Positions 44,184 through 53,623 of a DNA stretch of 64,000 bases are shown here, in pieces (position 1 is the first letter of the stretch; each line of letters begins with the position of its first letter). The notes under the pieces were generated by a model. The model was not told the DNA's origin and ran no database searches. It saw nothing but the letters and a program-made list of their open reading frames with translations. The translations under genes and the position numbers were made by a program. Source of the DNA: Solitalea longa (GTDB lineage: Bacteria; Bacteroidota; Bacteroidia; Sphingobacteriales; Sphingobacteriaceae); contig NZ_PQVF01000011.1 in the NCBI RefSeq assembly GCF_002920915.1, forward strand, positions 62,308 through 126,307, given 5' to 3'.

Positions 44184-44948
44184 TTAAAGCGGTAAAAAAT
44201 CAGCTTTAAAACTGGTTTCATGCATAGATACATAGGAATAATGCCGTGGAAGAAACCAACCGATGGATCTCATAATACTTTCATAGTGATCTTCTGATTG
44301 GAATTTATCCGGAGTTAAATTAAATACCAGCTCCTGCAAATTTCCTTCAGGCCTTGAACGATTCATCAGCAGTAATTTAGCGTTATGTATTCCAAATGTT
44401 TGAAGAAAGCCGCGCATGACAAGTCGGGTTTCTAATGGCAATAGCATTTCAGAGGGTTGCCCGATCAATATCTTCTCTTTCTCCTGAATTACCTCATGCT
44501 TGGGTAAATCCCAGGAAACCGATTCACTGTAAAATTCATTGCGAAGATGAAAATTAAGAATATCGCCGTAAGAGAACACCCAATCAGGGTTACCAATACC
44601 GGCATTAATAACTATACCCAAGCCCTTTTGAAGTAAGAAATCAGTTACCATGTGCTTTATCACATAACACTGAAATGGTTGATTGGGCTTTGGTATTTCA
44701 AGATGAAAGTAAGGGAAACCGTCTGGGCCTTCGATCACCTGTGGGTTACCACATGCGAAACTTGCATCGTTCACATTCCCCAAAAATGCATCTTTCCAAA
44801 AATCATCACGCTTTTCAAATGGCGTTTTAATTAGTCCGGCTAAAATTTTAGTCTTGTTCAGGTCGCCTTCATAAGGCTTACTCTCAGGCTCAGGTAAAGG
44901 AGCGACACTTTTCTCCCCCTTACTTTTATAGAAATTAAATAATCCCAT
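44184..44948 (-). CDS. Uncharacterised protein with an SseB C-terminal-like segment
   Basis: The 254-residue soluble product has no signal peptide. The C-terminal half (ILIGQPSEMLLPLETRLVMRG, FGIHNAKLLLMNRSRPEGN) loosely resembles the SseB C-terminal domain, which begins with a GxP segment and contains an Ala-Tyr/Leu-Leu strand. I would not name it on that basis. The N-terminal half (DGFPYFHLEIPKP, IVINAGIGNPDWVFSYGDIL) is unrecognised. I chose the ATG at 44948 (MGLFNFYKSKGEK) over the frame extension to 44999, which would give an unrelated hydrophobic lead-in. Confidence 0.5.
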   Translation of the reverse strand: MGLFNFYKSKGEKSVAPLPEPESKPYEGDLNKTKILAGLIKTPFEKRDDFWKDAFLGNVNDASFACGNPQVIEGPDGFPYFHLEIPKPNQPFQCYVIKHMVTDFLLQKGLGIVINAGIGNPDWVFSYGDILNFHLRNEFYSESVSWDLPKHEVIQEKEKILIGQPSEMLLPLETRLVMRGFLQTFGIHNAKLLLMNRSRPEGNLQELVFNLTPDKFQSEDHYESIMRSIGWFLPRHYSYVSMHETSFKADFLPL

Positions 44949-45002
44949 AGATGGATGTAGGTGTGTAGATAATAGCACAATAATACAAACTATTTGCAAT
45001 AT

Positions 45003-45776
45003 CTATTTTTTAGGCAGCACTAAACCTTGTCCGGGTACCCATTTATCATATTCCATATATTCGGCTACTCTTTTTGCAAAGTCACGGCCTCCAAATTTTT
45101 CAACCAGGTATAAGGCCCCGTCAATTCCTGCCGAAATACCTGCGGTAGTAATAACAGTTCCATTATCAACAAAGCGTGTATTAGGCAGCACCGTTGCACT
45201 TGGCACGGCTTTTTTCAAATCGTCAATGCTATCATGGAAAGTGGTTACGGTAAGGCTATCCAATAAACCGGCTTTTCCCAAAATAAAGGCGCCGGTACAA
45301 ACCGAAAAATAATACTCTGTAGTAGGTTGTCTCGCTTTGATCCATGCAATTACCTCCGGATCATCGGCAGCCCTTCCTGCATTTCCACCGAAAACCGCCA
45401 AAACATCAAATGGAGGCGCATCCTTAAGATCATAATCAGGAGTTATCTGTAAAACACCTTGTGCTTTAATGGGTTGTTTTGTTTTCGAAACAGTAAAAAT
45501 AGTCGCTCCGGCATAAGAAAAAACTTCCATCGGGCCGGCAAAATCCAATACTTCTACCCCATCCTGTAAATAAAAACAAATGGTATGGTTCTTTTTGATA
45601 GTTTCTGATTTTTTCATCAGCGGCATCTTACAATGCGGACAATTACCAGCTTTATTAAAGGTTAGTTTATCACATTGATTTCCGCAAGGAGGACAAACGT
45701 AAACCTCTGATTCATCGGTTTGACCGTAACATGAGATGGTTACCAGTAGTAAGAAGATTGAAAAAAGTGTTTTCAT
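45003..45776 (-). CDS. Exported DJ-1/PfpI-family protein with N-terminal metal-binding domain
   Basis: The 257-residue product has a signal peptide (FSIFLLLVTISCYG, then Q). Next comes a small Cys-rich domain, YVCPPCGNQCDKLTFNKAG, ending in NCPHC, resembling heavy-metal-binding or zinc-ribbon modules, and then a DJ-1/PfpI domain (residues about 65-250) with the nucleophile Cys in FSVCTGAFILGKAGLL and FAGPMEVFSY near its start. Family members are transcription-factor-like sensors, isonitrile hydratases or deglycases. Here the periplasmic location and the added metal site are unusual. Substrate unknown. Confidence 0.82.
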   Translation of the reverse strand: MKTLFSIFLLLVTISCYGQTDESEVYVCPPCGNQCDKLTFNKAGNCPHCKMPLMKKSETIKKNHTICFYLQDGVEVLDFAGPMEVFSYAGATIFTVSKTKQPIKAQGVLQITPDYDLKDAPPFDVLAVFGGNAGRAADDPEVIAWIKARQPTTEYYFSVCTGAFILGKAGLLDSLTVTTFHDSIDDLKKAVPSATVLPNTRFVDNGTVITTAGISAGIDGALYLVEKFGGRDFAKRVAEYMEYDKWVPGQGLVLPKK

Positions 45777-45875
45777 GGTGATTTATTTACTATTAAGTTG
45801 CAGTATTAAAAGTAAAAAAATCACTGGAAATCAAGCATTTGAAAAACAGGCAAAAGAAAGTTCTTTATAGTTAAA

Positions 45876-46382
45876 TCACTCACTATATAGCAGCAACTCT
45901 TCGTTTCCACCTGGAGAACTTATCTTTTTAATAAAATGCATCCCATTTTTTTCCAGCAACCGGATGGATTTTTCGTTATCAGGTAGTGTAATTGCTGATA
46001 GTACCGGAAGATTGAGCTTTTCTTTGGCATATCTTAAAATGGCTGCCGTGATTTCCATCCCAAACCCTTTTCCTTCAAATGCAGTCAAAAAGGCAAATCC
46101 AATATCCGGATTTTCGAGATGTTCACGCTTTATAATACCACTCATACCAATTTTGGAGGTACTGCTTTTTTCTTCCACCAGCCACAGCCCAAAGCCTTTT
46201 TCAGCATAGCTTTTCATCGGGCCGTTACCTAAATACTCAATAGCCTGTTCATGGGTTTTCACATTTCTATCACCAATAAACCTTATCCATCCATCGCTAT
46301 TAAGCAACTGAATAATAAAATCGGTGTCGTTTAGCGTAAATTCTTTTAAAATTAAGCGCTCAGTTTCAAGGATATTTTTCAT
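45876..46382 (-). CDS. GNAT-family N-acetyltransferase (RimJ/RimL-like)
   Basis: The 168-residue product shows the GNAT pattern: LETERLILKEFTLND at the start, GLWLVEEKSSTSKIGMSGII, the acetyl-CoA loop FEGKGFGMEITAAILRYA and LPDNEKSIRLLEKNGM at the end. This arrangement matches the RimJ/RimL-type acetyltransferases. Target not evident. Single gene with about 300 bases of open space downstream of the neighbouring exporter. Confidence 0.9.
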   Translation of the reverse strand: MKNILETERLILKEFTLNDTDFIIQLLNSDGWIRFIGDRNVKTHEQAIEYLGNGPMKSYAEKGFGLWLVEEKSSTSKIGMSGIIKREHLENPDIGFAFLTAFEGKGFGMEITAAILRYAKEKLNLPVLSAITLPDNEKSIRLLEKNGMHFIKKISSPGGNEELLLYSE

Positions 46383-46695
46383 TCCAATAGTTTAATGGTT
46401 GGTAATCTTACACCAAATATTGCAGATACAATGGAGCGAACACGCAACACGAATACAACATCAGGACTTAGGGTTAGTTTTAATATCAATATAGATCATA
46501 AAATGGGCGGAGTTTAAGGTTAGAAACAACCTTTTAAGCAATGGTTCAGATTGAAAAAATTAAGCGTTAGGAAGTATAGTTTTATCCACCTAAAATATTA
46601 GCGTTTGTGTTAAAGGTAGAGGGAAACGTGAAGAAAGGAAGTCAATAATTTTCCCCTTACTGTAACCAGCGGTAAGGGGAAAGCCCTTAAACGAA
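46383..46695. other. Intergenic region with terminator stem
   Basis: These 313 bases precede the GNAT gene and follow the TauE/SafE gene, both on the minus strand. A stem TTTCCCCTTAC (46650-46660) with GTAAGGGGAAA (46672-46682) is the likely terminator of the exporter gene. Apart from the GNAT promoter I see nothing else in it. Confidence 0.5.
46650..46682 (-). terminator. Probable terminator of the TauE/SafE gene
   Basis: A perfect 11-bp stem (TTTCCCCTTAC / GTAAGGGGAAA) lies 14 bases beyond the gene's stop. The following minus-strand bases are A/T-rich but not a pure T-run. Confidence 0.6.
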
Positions 46696-47661
46696 TTAAA
46701 TTACTTTTAAAAGGAAGGTAATAATACTCTTTAAGCTTACCAGAATAACAATTATACCTACTAAAAACATGATTGTTTTTGCCGGAATTCTGTAAGAAAC
46801 TTTTGCCGCTATTGGAGCTGCAAGGGCACTCCCTATCACCAAGCCCGTTACAATGTCCCAATGGATTGTTTTTGCCATGGTAAAAAAGGTTAGAGAGCTT
46901 AAAATTGCAATAAAGAACCGTGTGGCTTTAACGGTTCCTAATGAAGTTCTTGGGTTTCGACCGCCTGCGATTAAAGAAGATAAAACGATGGAACCCCAAC
47001 CACCTCCTCCTACTGCATCAATAAAACCTCCTCCAAAACCCAATACAGAGATTTTTTTTATTTTTTCTCCGCGAAACGTTTTGGATCTATTTCTAATGGA
47101 TTTTGTCAAAATCATGGCACCTAAACAAAGCGTATAGAGTGAAACAACGGGTTTTGTATAACTACTATAATGTTCTAATGAAGATAAAAGATAAGCTCCC
47201 AATACGGCCCCGCCTATCCCCGGAATAATTAACAACCAGAACAGCCTTTTATTAATATTCCTCATTCTTTTATGCACCCAGGCACCTAAACCACAACTCA
47301 ATATTTCAGAGAAATGAACTGCTGCGCTCGAAGACACAGGAGGCACACCCATAGACAGGGCAAACGTGGTTGAAGTAACACCGTAGGACATACCTATGGC
47401 TCCATCTATCATCGCAAAAATAAATCCCGCAATCAGGAAATAATAAAATACAGGACTTACACTTTCAACGTACATCCTGAATTTCAGATCAATTGCAAAT
47501 GTTGCTATCAAAGCAATCACAAGAAATGCAAAAGCGATGATCCAAATAATGCCTTTATTACCTTTTTTAGAACTATCAGAAGGTGTGGTAACTGGAGTGA
47601 TTGGTAGCTGAATTGCAGCCGCAGGAAGGTTCTCTCTCGAAGTTAAATTAGTTTCACTCAT
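46696..47661 (-). CDS. Sulfite exporter TauE/SafE family membrane protein
   Basis: The roughly 321-residue product has about eight membrane helices and the family repeats, IAGFIFAMIDGAIGMSYGV early and GFGGGFIDAVGGGGWGSIVL in the second half, each with the G-rich half-site typical of TauE/SafE. A cytosolic N-terminal tail of about 40 residues precedes the first helix. The substrate may be sulfite, sulfonates or other organic anions. No sulfur genes are adjacent. I chose the ATG at 47661 (MSETNLTSREN). Confidence 0.88.
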   Translation of the reverse strand: MSETNLTSRENLPAAAIQLPITPVTTPSDSSKKGNKGIIWIIAFAFLVIALIATFAIDLKFRMYVESVSPVFYYFLIAGFIFAMIDGAIGMSYGVTSTTFALSMGVPPVSSSAAVHFSEILSCGLGAWVHKRMRNINKRLFWLLIIPGIGGAVLGAYLLSSLEHYSSYTKPVVSLYTLCLGAMILTKSIRNRSKTFRGEKIKKISVLGFGGGFIDAVGGGGWGSIVLSSLIAGGRNPRTSLGTVKATRFFIAILSSLTFFTMAKTIHWDIVTGLVIGSALAAPIAAKVSYRIPAKTIMFLVGIIVILVSLKSIITFLLKVI

Positions 47662-47830
47662 AAAATCAGGACACATTTAACAAAGGTGCGCTCCAAATAT
47701 ACATAATCTACAGACTGAATAGATTACTGTTGGATTTTTTTTATTATGGCGCTGAAGCCAAACAAATCAATCATGAGCCAAACATTTTAACCTTTGAAGG
47801 GATTATTTATCTTACGCAAAAAGAAATCAC

Positions 47831-48499
47831 TTGGAACCCTCACAAACCGGCTCAATCACCAAAAGCTTTATCATCAGCTTTTACCTGGTTCTCATTTTAT
47901 GGATTGTAAAATGGCTGGAATTTAAGTTTGATATTAGTTTTGCTCCATATGGAATCATTCCACGTAAAGTTGAAGGTATAATTGGCATTTTTACTGCACC
48001 GTTTATCCATGCTGATAATCCTCACTTACTTTCCAACTCATTTCCTTTATTGATCACAGGAACCATGCTATGGTACTTTTTTAAAGAGTTAGCCTTGAAA
48101 GTTATTGTTGGGGTTTATCTTCTGTCGGGAATCAGTGTTTGGCTTTTTGGAAGGCCAGCTATACATATAGGTGCTTCGGGAGTGGTATACGGTTTAACCA
48201 GTTTTTTGTTTTTCAGCGGACTTTTCCGTCGCGACCCACGACTATTAGGATTGTCTTTTTTAGTGGTCTTTCTTTATGGAAGCCTGTTTTGGGGATTATT
48301 CCCATTTGTACACGAAGTTTCGTGGGAGTCACATATTGCTGGTGGAATAGCCGGTGTCTTGTTCGGCTTTTTGTATAAAAATAAAGGCCCGCAACGGAGA
48401 GTTTTCGCTATTGAAACGGAAGAGGAGGAAGACACTGATGAAGAAGAAGACCGGTACTGGGAGATAAAGGATAAGCCTGATGAGGAGCAAGCACAATAA
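47831..48499 (+). CDS. Rhomboid-family intramembrane serine protease with acidic tail
   Basis: The 222-residue product has six membrane helices, the catalytic Ser in GASGVVYG (near residue 116) and the catalytic His in ESHIAGGIAGVLFGF (near residue 165), with a His-Asn pair HADNPHLLSNS in helix 2. Rhomboids cut membrane proteins within the bilayer. The tail (residues about 195-222) is very acidic (EEEEDTDEEED). The only start after the upstream in-frame stop (TGA, 47795-47797) is a TTG at 47831. Confidence 0.85.
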   Translation: MEPSQTGSITKSFIISFYLVLILWIVKWLEFKFDISFAPYGIIPRKVEGIIGIFTAPFIHADNPHLLSNSFPLLITGTMLWYFFKELALKVIVGVYLLSGISVWLFGRPAIHIGASGVVYGLTSFLFFSGLFRRDPRLLGLSFLVVFLYGSLFWGLFPFVHEVSWESHIAGGIAGVLFGFLYKNKGPQRRVFAIETEEEEDTDEEEDRYWEIKDKPDEEQAQ

Positions 48500-48583
48500 G
48501 GGCTTACACTAAATGTTTTCAATTAAAAAATCTTTTATGAATATTTGTTTCATATAACGATTAATTGTTAGCTATTATATAAA

Positions 48584-50068
48584 ATGTTCTTGAAGAAGAC
48601 TCTACTAATTTCTACCTTATTTATTTCTTTTATTTCTAATGGTTTATCTCAGTCTATTGCGGCTAAAATAGATATGGATCTGGATTTTTTTGCCCGAACT
48701 ACAACTCTTGCTATTGAGAATAAAAATGGCAAAACCACTTTATTAACCGCCGACCGAAATAAAATTCATTGCCTGCATTTAAATGATAGCTTAAAAGTAA
48801 TAAACAAGCTGTTACTCTTGGATGATCCGGATATTTTGGTCAAAGCAAAATACATGGGCAGTTTTTGTAATGGCAATTCATATTCGTTATTCTTCTATGA
48901 TGATAAAAAGAGAGACATTATTAACTATAAAATCAATTACGATTCGATAAGTGTTTCATCAATAAAAAGGCTTGATTTAATTAATGACGATGAATTTTAT
49001 TTTGATGCCACCAATTTGAATGATAAAATTCAAATTATTACCTGCAATGTTAACAATAGTGATATCATTATAAATGAGCTTAATGAAGATGGTAGCTCAT
49101 CCCGAAAGGTATTTTCAGCACTCTCACTTGATAAAGCGTCATTTGATATTATAGTTAAATATATGCTTGATCGAGAAAATGATTATGAGCAGATAAACTA
49201 TAAGTATGATATGAATTTGAATATTACTCAAGCTTATAATAAACTATATGCTTTCGATGATCAATTAATAGTTACTCATGAAGATTTAAAGAATAACAAA
49301 ACTGATATTTTAACATTAAACCTAAAAAGCAATCAAATAAGCTTTAGAAGTGTTTCAAAACCAAATGTTAAATTTTACAGTACCCATTTAAATCCTTCTA
49401 ATTCCCTGATTTTTGAGGATAAATTATATCAAATAGTTTGTGGCCAGACTATGATAAGACTGGCTGTAAAAGATTTTTACAGTGGAGCAACAATTAAAGA
49501 ATTTAAAATTGAAGAAGATGAGGAGATCAGTTTTAAAAACGGCCCTATACTTTTCGAAGCCGTGACTTCCGATCCTCCTATCAGTAGAGAACTAAAGGAT
49601 AGTAAACAATTAATTAAAAAGATTTTTAATTCAACAGCAGCAATTTCATTGACTAAAAGTGCTGACTCTATTATTCTTATGAAATTAGGTGCTTTTTTAG
49701 GTTTTAAAGCATATCCAAGGGGAGTAAATGGAGAAGGAACTATTTATAATCCTTCATCGGAATCAGCTGTTATAACCGGTGGTCTTCAAACCTTTCCACC
49801 TGCAAATAACATTGCCGACAGCTATAGCAAGCATATATTTATAAAATCAATCTATTCTAAACTCGCTTTTATTAATTCATTTCTGCAAGAAAACACTTAT
49901 ATCCCTATCAAAGGCGAAATATATCAGTCTGTAAATGAAAAGATGGTTGACTATCAAAACATTATTATAACCAATAAAGCGTCAATGGTTACTTTCCCTC
50001 ATAAGAACTCTTATATATTAGGTTATTATGATGACGATAAAAAGAAATATAATCTAGTTGAGTTCTAA
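48584..50068 (+). CDS. Secreted protein of unknown function
   Basis: The 494-residue product has a signal peptide (LLISTLFISFISNGLS, then Q). The rest is rich in Asn, Asp, Ile, Lys and Ser, with beta-strand character and phrases such as TTLAIENKNGKTTLLTADRN and KLYAFDDQLIVTHEDL that hint at a propeller, but I do not recognise a family. It is more AT-rich than its neighbours. It has its own terminator. No operon partners. Confidence 0.5.
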   Translation: MFLKKTLLISTLFISFISNGLSQSIAAKIDMDLDFFARTTTLAIENKNGKTTLLTADRNKIHCLHLNDSLKVINKLLLLDDPDILVKAKYMGSFCNGNSYSLFFYDDKKRDIINYKINYDSISVSSIKRLDLINDDEFYFDATNLNDKIQIITCNVNNSDIIINELNEDGSSSRKVFSALSLDKASFDIIVKYMLDRENDYEQINYKYDMNLNITQAYNKLYAFDDQLIVTHEDLKNNKTDILTLNLKSNQISFRSVSKPNVKFYSTHLNPSNSLIFEDKLYQIVCGQTMIRLAVKDFYSGATIKEFKIEEDEEISFKNGPILFEAVTSDPPISRELKDSKQLIKKIFNSTAAISLTKSADSIILMKLGAFLGFKAYPRGVNGEGTIYNPSSESAVITGGLQTFPPANNIADSYSKHIFIKSIYSKLAFINSFLQENTYIPIKGEIYQSVNEKMVDYQNIIITNKASMVTFPHKNSYILGYYDDDKKKYNLVEF

Positions 50069-50089
50069 TTGATTAAAAAAATAATAAAG

Positions 50090-50126
50090 CAAAAAGGAGC
50101 TTATTGACATACTAAGCTCCTTTTTG
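50090..50126. terminator. Intrinsic terminator
   Basis: CAAAAAGGAGCTTA and TAAGCTCCTTTTTG form a perfect 14-bp stem with a nine-base loop between the convergent genes ending at 50068 and 50145. Confidence 0.9.
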
Positions 50127-50144
50127 TTTATGAAGTTTTATCAA

Positions 50145-50705
50145 TTACATTCTTTTACGGCCGTGGTAACTTTGCATGCCTACTTTTTGCATACCTACCA
50201 TACCCATTTGCTGTTGCATCATTTTAATTTGCTCAGCCAGCATTTTGTTTTTATCCAGCTTTTTAGCTTCTGCCAATAAGTTTTGAGCTTCGCGCTTATT
50301 GCCTTTACTCATGGCAATACCGGCTAAGCTTAATTTGGCCATGGCAATATCATGATCCATGCGTAAACCAATAGCTAATGCTTTCTTAAAGTATTTTTCA
50401 GATTGAAAAATGCTGCCTTTGGCTTCACAAGTTCCCACTAAAAAATAATAGTAAGCTTGCTGACCTTTTAATAAAACAGCTTCCGGATTTTTGATGCGCT
50501 TTAAGAAATAGTGCGCTTTTTCCATATTATTCTTTCTCATATAGAAAAATGCGGCCAGCATATTTTCGTTGCGGAAAAAGAAAACCACAAAAAGAATAGA
50601 GAACAAAATAGCTAGCAAACCCAATGCAATTTGTCCGATAGTGAACAGATAAATTGCCAGTATCAGTGCAACAACACCTAACGCTAAACGTGAATACTTT
50701 AACAT
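50145..50705 (-). CDS. Membrane protein with TPR-like helices
   Basis: The 186-residue product has two N-terminal hydrophobic helices (LALGVVALILAIYLF and IALGLLAILFSILFVVFFF), then TPR-like helix pairs (MEKAHYFLKRIKNPEAVLLKG, AYYYFLVGTCEAKGSIFQSEKY, AMAKLSLAGIAMSKGNKREAQ). The tail is rich in Met and Gln (KMMQQQMGMVGMQK). It probably faces the cytosol as a small docking protein. No named family. It lies 150 bases downstream of the E1 gene, which is on the same strand. Confidence 0.55.
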   Translation of the reverse strand: MLKYSRLALGVVALILAIYLFTIGQIALGLLAILFSILFVVFFFRNENMLAAFFYMRKNNMEKAHYFLKRIKNPEAVLLKGQQAYYYFLVGTCEAKGSIFQSEKYFKKALAIGLRMDHDIAMAKLSLAGIAMSKGNKREAQNLLAEAKKLDKNKMLAEQIKMMQQQMGMVGMQKVGMQSYHGRKRM

Positions 50706-50774
50706 GTATTTGAATCAATTATAAATTAAATGCCTTAAGCGTTAATACCCTTAAAACGAGGTGCAAAATTAGCT

Positions 50775-50855
50775 ATTGATTTTAGAAGTAAGAAGTACAA
50801 TTTTAGATTTAAATACATATTTCTACAATCGCACTTCTAAATTCTACAATCGTAC
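50775..50855. repeat. Imperfect palindromic intergenic repeat
   Basis: Words of the type AGAAGTACAATTTTAGA and their complements (TCTACAATCGCACTTCTAAA, TCTACAATCGTACTT) form an imperfect palindrome with two direct units between the E1 gene and the TPR-like gene. The unit TACGATTGTAGA recurs in looser form at 7847-7910, which suggests a dispersed repeat family. Confidence 0.5.
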
Positions 50856-50856
50856 T

Positions 50857-53271
50857 TTAATAGAGTTTTGGAAATTGCTGAGGATTTACCTCATTCATCA
50901 TTTCATAAACTGTTTCTACTACGTCTTCAATATTTGGTTTTGAGAAGTAATCACCATCTGAACCATAAGCCGGACGATGTTCTCTTGCCGTTAAAGTACG
51001 CGGTTCGGCATCGAGGTAACGGAAACCTTTTTGCTCCTCAATTACTTTCTGAACCATAAACGCGGTTGCTCCACCTGGCATATCTTCGTCGAGGAATAAA
51101 ACACGGCTGGTTTTTTTCAACGATTCTACAATGGTATGATCAATATCAAAAGGCAATAAAGTTTGAACATCGATCAACTCTACTTCGATATCCATTTCTG
51201 CCAATTGATGAGCAGCTTCTTCGGCAACACGCACGCATGAACCATAAGTTACCAGCGTAATATCTGTTCCTTCTCTCAATACCTCAGGCTGACCTAGCTT
51301 AAGCGTAAATTCACCGATATTTGAAGGCATTTTTTCTTTTAGGCGGTAACCATTTAAACATTCGATCACCAAAGCAGGCTCATCTGAACGCACCAATGTA
51401 TTATACATACCGGCCGCTTGGGTCATATTGCGGGGCACACATAAATGCATACCTCTTAAAGCGTTAATTAACACCCCAATTGGCGACCCTGCGTGCCATA
51501 TACCTTCCAGCCTATGCCCACGTGTACGGATAATTAAAGGCGCTTTTTGCCCGCGTTTGGTACGATAAGTTAACGAAGAAAGGTCATCCGCTAAAGGCTG
51601 CAAACCATAATAAATATAGTCGAGGTATTGAATTTCAGTAATCGGGCGTAATCCACGCATTGCCAATCCTATACCCTGCCCTACAATGGTTGCCTCACGA
51701 ATACCGGTATCGAAAATCCGGTTTTCGCCAAATTTCTCCTGCAAACCGGCAAAGCCCTGGTTTACATCTCCGATTTTGCCTACGTCTTCGCCGAAAGCTA
51801 CCAAACGAGGATCGCGTGAGAAGTTGGCATCAAAACAAGCCTGTAAAACTTCACGTCCATCCACCGTTTTAGGTGTTTCCGGAAACTCCGCTTTTACTTC
51901 AGCAATTTTCATTGGAGAATCAGCTGTATCGCTAAACAAGAAGGTATTATAACGGTCAACATTTGCTTCACGCGCTGCCTTAAACCATTTTATCAGTTTG
52001 TCTTTACCAGCGATTTGCTCATTTCTGATAATACGCAGTACGCGTCGTAGTGCCGACAGTACATCCTTACGGGTTGGATCAATACTTGAGCGTAAGACAT
52101 TTTTATAGTATTTCACATCGGTAGCGAAGCTACTTTGCGATTCGATCTCTTCAAAAATAGAAACTACCTCGGTAATCTCCTGTTTGATAGGTGCATTGAA
52201 ATTTACCCAGGCTTGCTTTTGCACTTCACGAACATGGCGTTTAGCCTGCTCTTCAATCTCATCCAACTCCTCATTACTTGCCATTCCTGTTTCGGTTATC
52301 CACTCACGCATCTTTTTTATACAGTCGTGGTCGGCTTCCCATTCCAAACGCTCCTTTGATTTATAACGTTCATGAGAACCCGAAGTAGAATGCCCCTGAG
52401 GTTGAGTAACCTCTTGCACATGCACCAAAACCGGAATATGATGGGTACGGCAAAGAGAAGCCGCTGTTTCGTATGCTTCCACCAAGGCGGCGTAATCCCA
52501 GCCTTTCACCCTGATTATTTCAAAGCCTTCGCCATTTTCATCGCGTTGAAGACCTTTTAATAATTCGGATATATTTTGTTTTGTAGTTTGATATTTCTGA
52601 CTTACTGAAATTCCGTAGCCATCATCCCAAACAGAGATCAGCATAGGAATTTGCAGAACTCCGGCTGCATTCAGGGCTTCAAAGAAGTGACCTTCAGAAG
52701 TACTTGCATCTCCAATTGTCCCGAAAGCGATTTCATTACCATTATTAGAGAAATGGGTCATGTACGAAAGCTCTTTGTTTTGGCGATAAAGCTTTGATGC
52801 CTGGGCCAAACCCACCAAACGTATCATCTGACCAGCAGTACATGAAATATCTGCCGACGAATTCTTCATCTGGGTTAAATTGTTCCAGTTTCCGTTATCG
52901 TCTAAGCTGCGTGTACCAAAGTGACAGGTCATACCGCGGCCTGCTGTTGAACTTTCGGCATTAACGTCGGCATGTGCATAAAGCTGAGCGAAAAACTCAC
53001 TGATCGAATACATACCTGAAGCAAAGTGGAAGGTTTGATCGCGGTAATAACCCGAGCGAAAATCCCCTTCTTTAAACACTTTTGCCATTGCAATTTGGGC
53101 AAGTTCTTTTCCGTCGCCAAAAATCCCGAACTTGGCTTTACCGGTAAGCACCTCTTTGCGGCCAAGCAAACTTGCCTGCCGGCTTTCCTGTACTAAACGG
53201 TAATCGGTAAGCACCTCCCGTTTAAACTCTTCAAAGCTTAGCTCTTTGTTCTCTAATACAGATGTAACCAT
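50857..53271 (-). CDS. 2-oxoacid (branched-chain type) dehydrogenase E1, fused alpha and beta subunits
   Basis: The enzyme decarboxylates 2-oxoacids with thiamine diphosphate and passes the acyl group to E2. Residues about 1-430 are the alpha part, with the ThDP motif running from FGTIGDASTSEGHFFEA to WDDGYGISVSQ, and the phosphorylation-type loop HSTSGSHERYKSKERLEWE. Residues about 490-804 are the beta part (LVAFGEDVGKIGDVNQGFAG, TGIREATIVGQGIGLAM, EYGTP-like C-terminal region). The fusion is standard in Bacteroidota and is often annotated as 2-oxoisovalerate dehydrogenase; pyruvate is also possible. E2 and E3 are not adjacent. Start uncertain: ATG at 53271 is the best fit; 53292 or 53295 are alternatives. 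Confidence 0.88.
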   Translation of the reverse strand: MVTSVLENKELSFEEFKREVLTDYRLVQESRQASLLGRKEVLTGKAKFGIFGDGKELAQIAMAKVFKEGDFRSGYYRDQTFHFASGMYSISEFFAQLYAHADVNAESSTAGRGMTCHFGTRSLDDNGNWNNLTQMKNSSADISCTAGQMIRLVGLAQASKLYRQNKELSYMTHFSNNGNEIAFGTIGDASTSEGHFFEALNAAGVLQIPMLISVWDDGYGISVSQKYQTTKQNISELLKGLQRDENGEGFEIIRVKGWDYAALVEAYETAASLCRTHHIPVLVHVQEVTQPQGHSTSGSHERYKSKERLEWEADHDCIKKMREWITETGMASNEELDEIEEQAKRHVREVQKQAWVNFNAPIKQEITEVVSIFEEIESQSSFATDVKYYKNVLRSSIDPTRKDVLSALRRVLRIIRNEQIAGKDKLIKWFKAAREANVDRYNTFLFSDTADSPMKIAEVKAEFPETPKTVDGREVLQACFDANFSRDPRLVAFGEDVGKIGDVNQGFAGLQEKFGENRIFDTGIREATIVGQGIGLAMRGLRPITEIQYLDYIYYGLQPLADDLSSLTYRTKRGQKAPLIIRTRGHRLEGIWHAGSPIGVLINALRGMHLCVPRNMTQAAGMYNTLVRSDEPALVIECLNGYRLKEKMPSNIGEFTLKLGQPEVLREGTDITLVTYGSCVRVAEEAAHQLAEMDIEVELIDVQTLLPFDIDHTIVESLKKTSRVLFLDEDMPGGATAFMVQKVIEEQKGFRYLDAEPRTLTAREHRPAYGSDGDYFSKPNIEDVVETVYEMMNEVNPQQFPKLY

Positions 53272-53529
53272 ATGGTCTTTCTCGCTAATCATCATAAAGG
53301 TGAAATTGGTGGGCAAAAATAACAAAATTAGCTTGCAATAAGCATTTGACAAAAAAGCTTTAATCACTTTTCTATCAAGCTGTTAACCTTTCGACATTCA
53401 TTATTGGCAATTAACTCACCGTTATAAATCGCCAACAAAAGTTATTTAACTACAAGATGTCGAAAAACTGTATCATCAAACTGTTACAATCAGATAAACC
53501 TGTTTTGCAACTAATTAAGCTTGTAAACG

Positions 53530-53561
53530 TTTAACTGTATAATATTATGGTATTATATTTG
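53530..53561 (+). promoter_or_regulatory. Promoter of the DUF1573 gene
   Basis: TTTA (53530-53533), a 20-base spacer and TATATTTG (53554-53561) match the Bacteroidota promoter pattern, giving a leader of about 55 bases before the ATG at 53624. Confidence 0.55.
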
Positions 53562-53623
53562 AACATTTTTGTATCATTGAAATATTAAATACAACTAAAA
53601 GAAACAACAAAAAATCAAACAGT

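Noticed and set aside
42710-45776. Possible defence island (DUF2971 with small unknown genes)
   Set aside because: The neighbours are ordinary NTF2-like, DJ-1 and acetyltransferase genes. No nuclease, helicase or toxin pair is present.
46610-46861. An 83-codon minus-strand frame overlapping the TauE/SafE gene
   Set aside because: It is out of frame with the real membrane protein and crosses its terminator.
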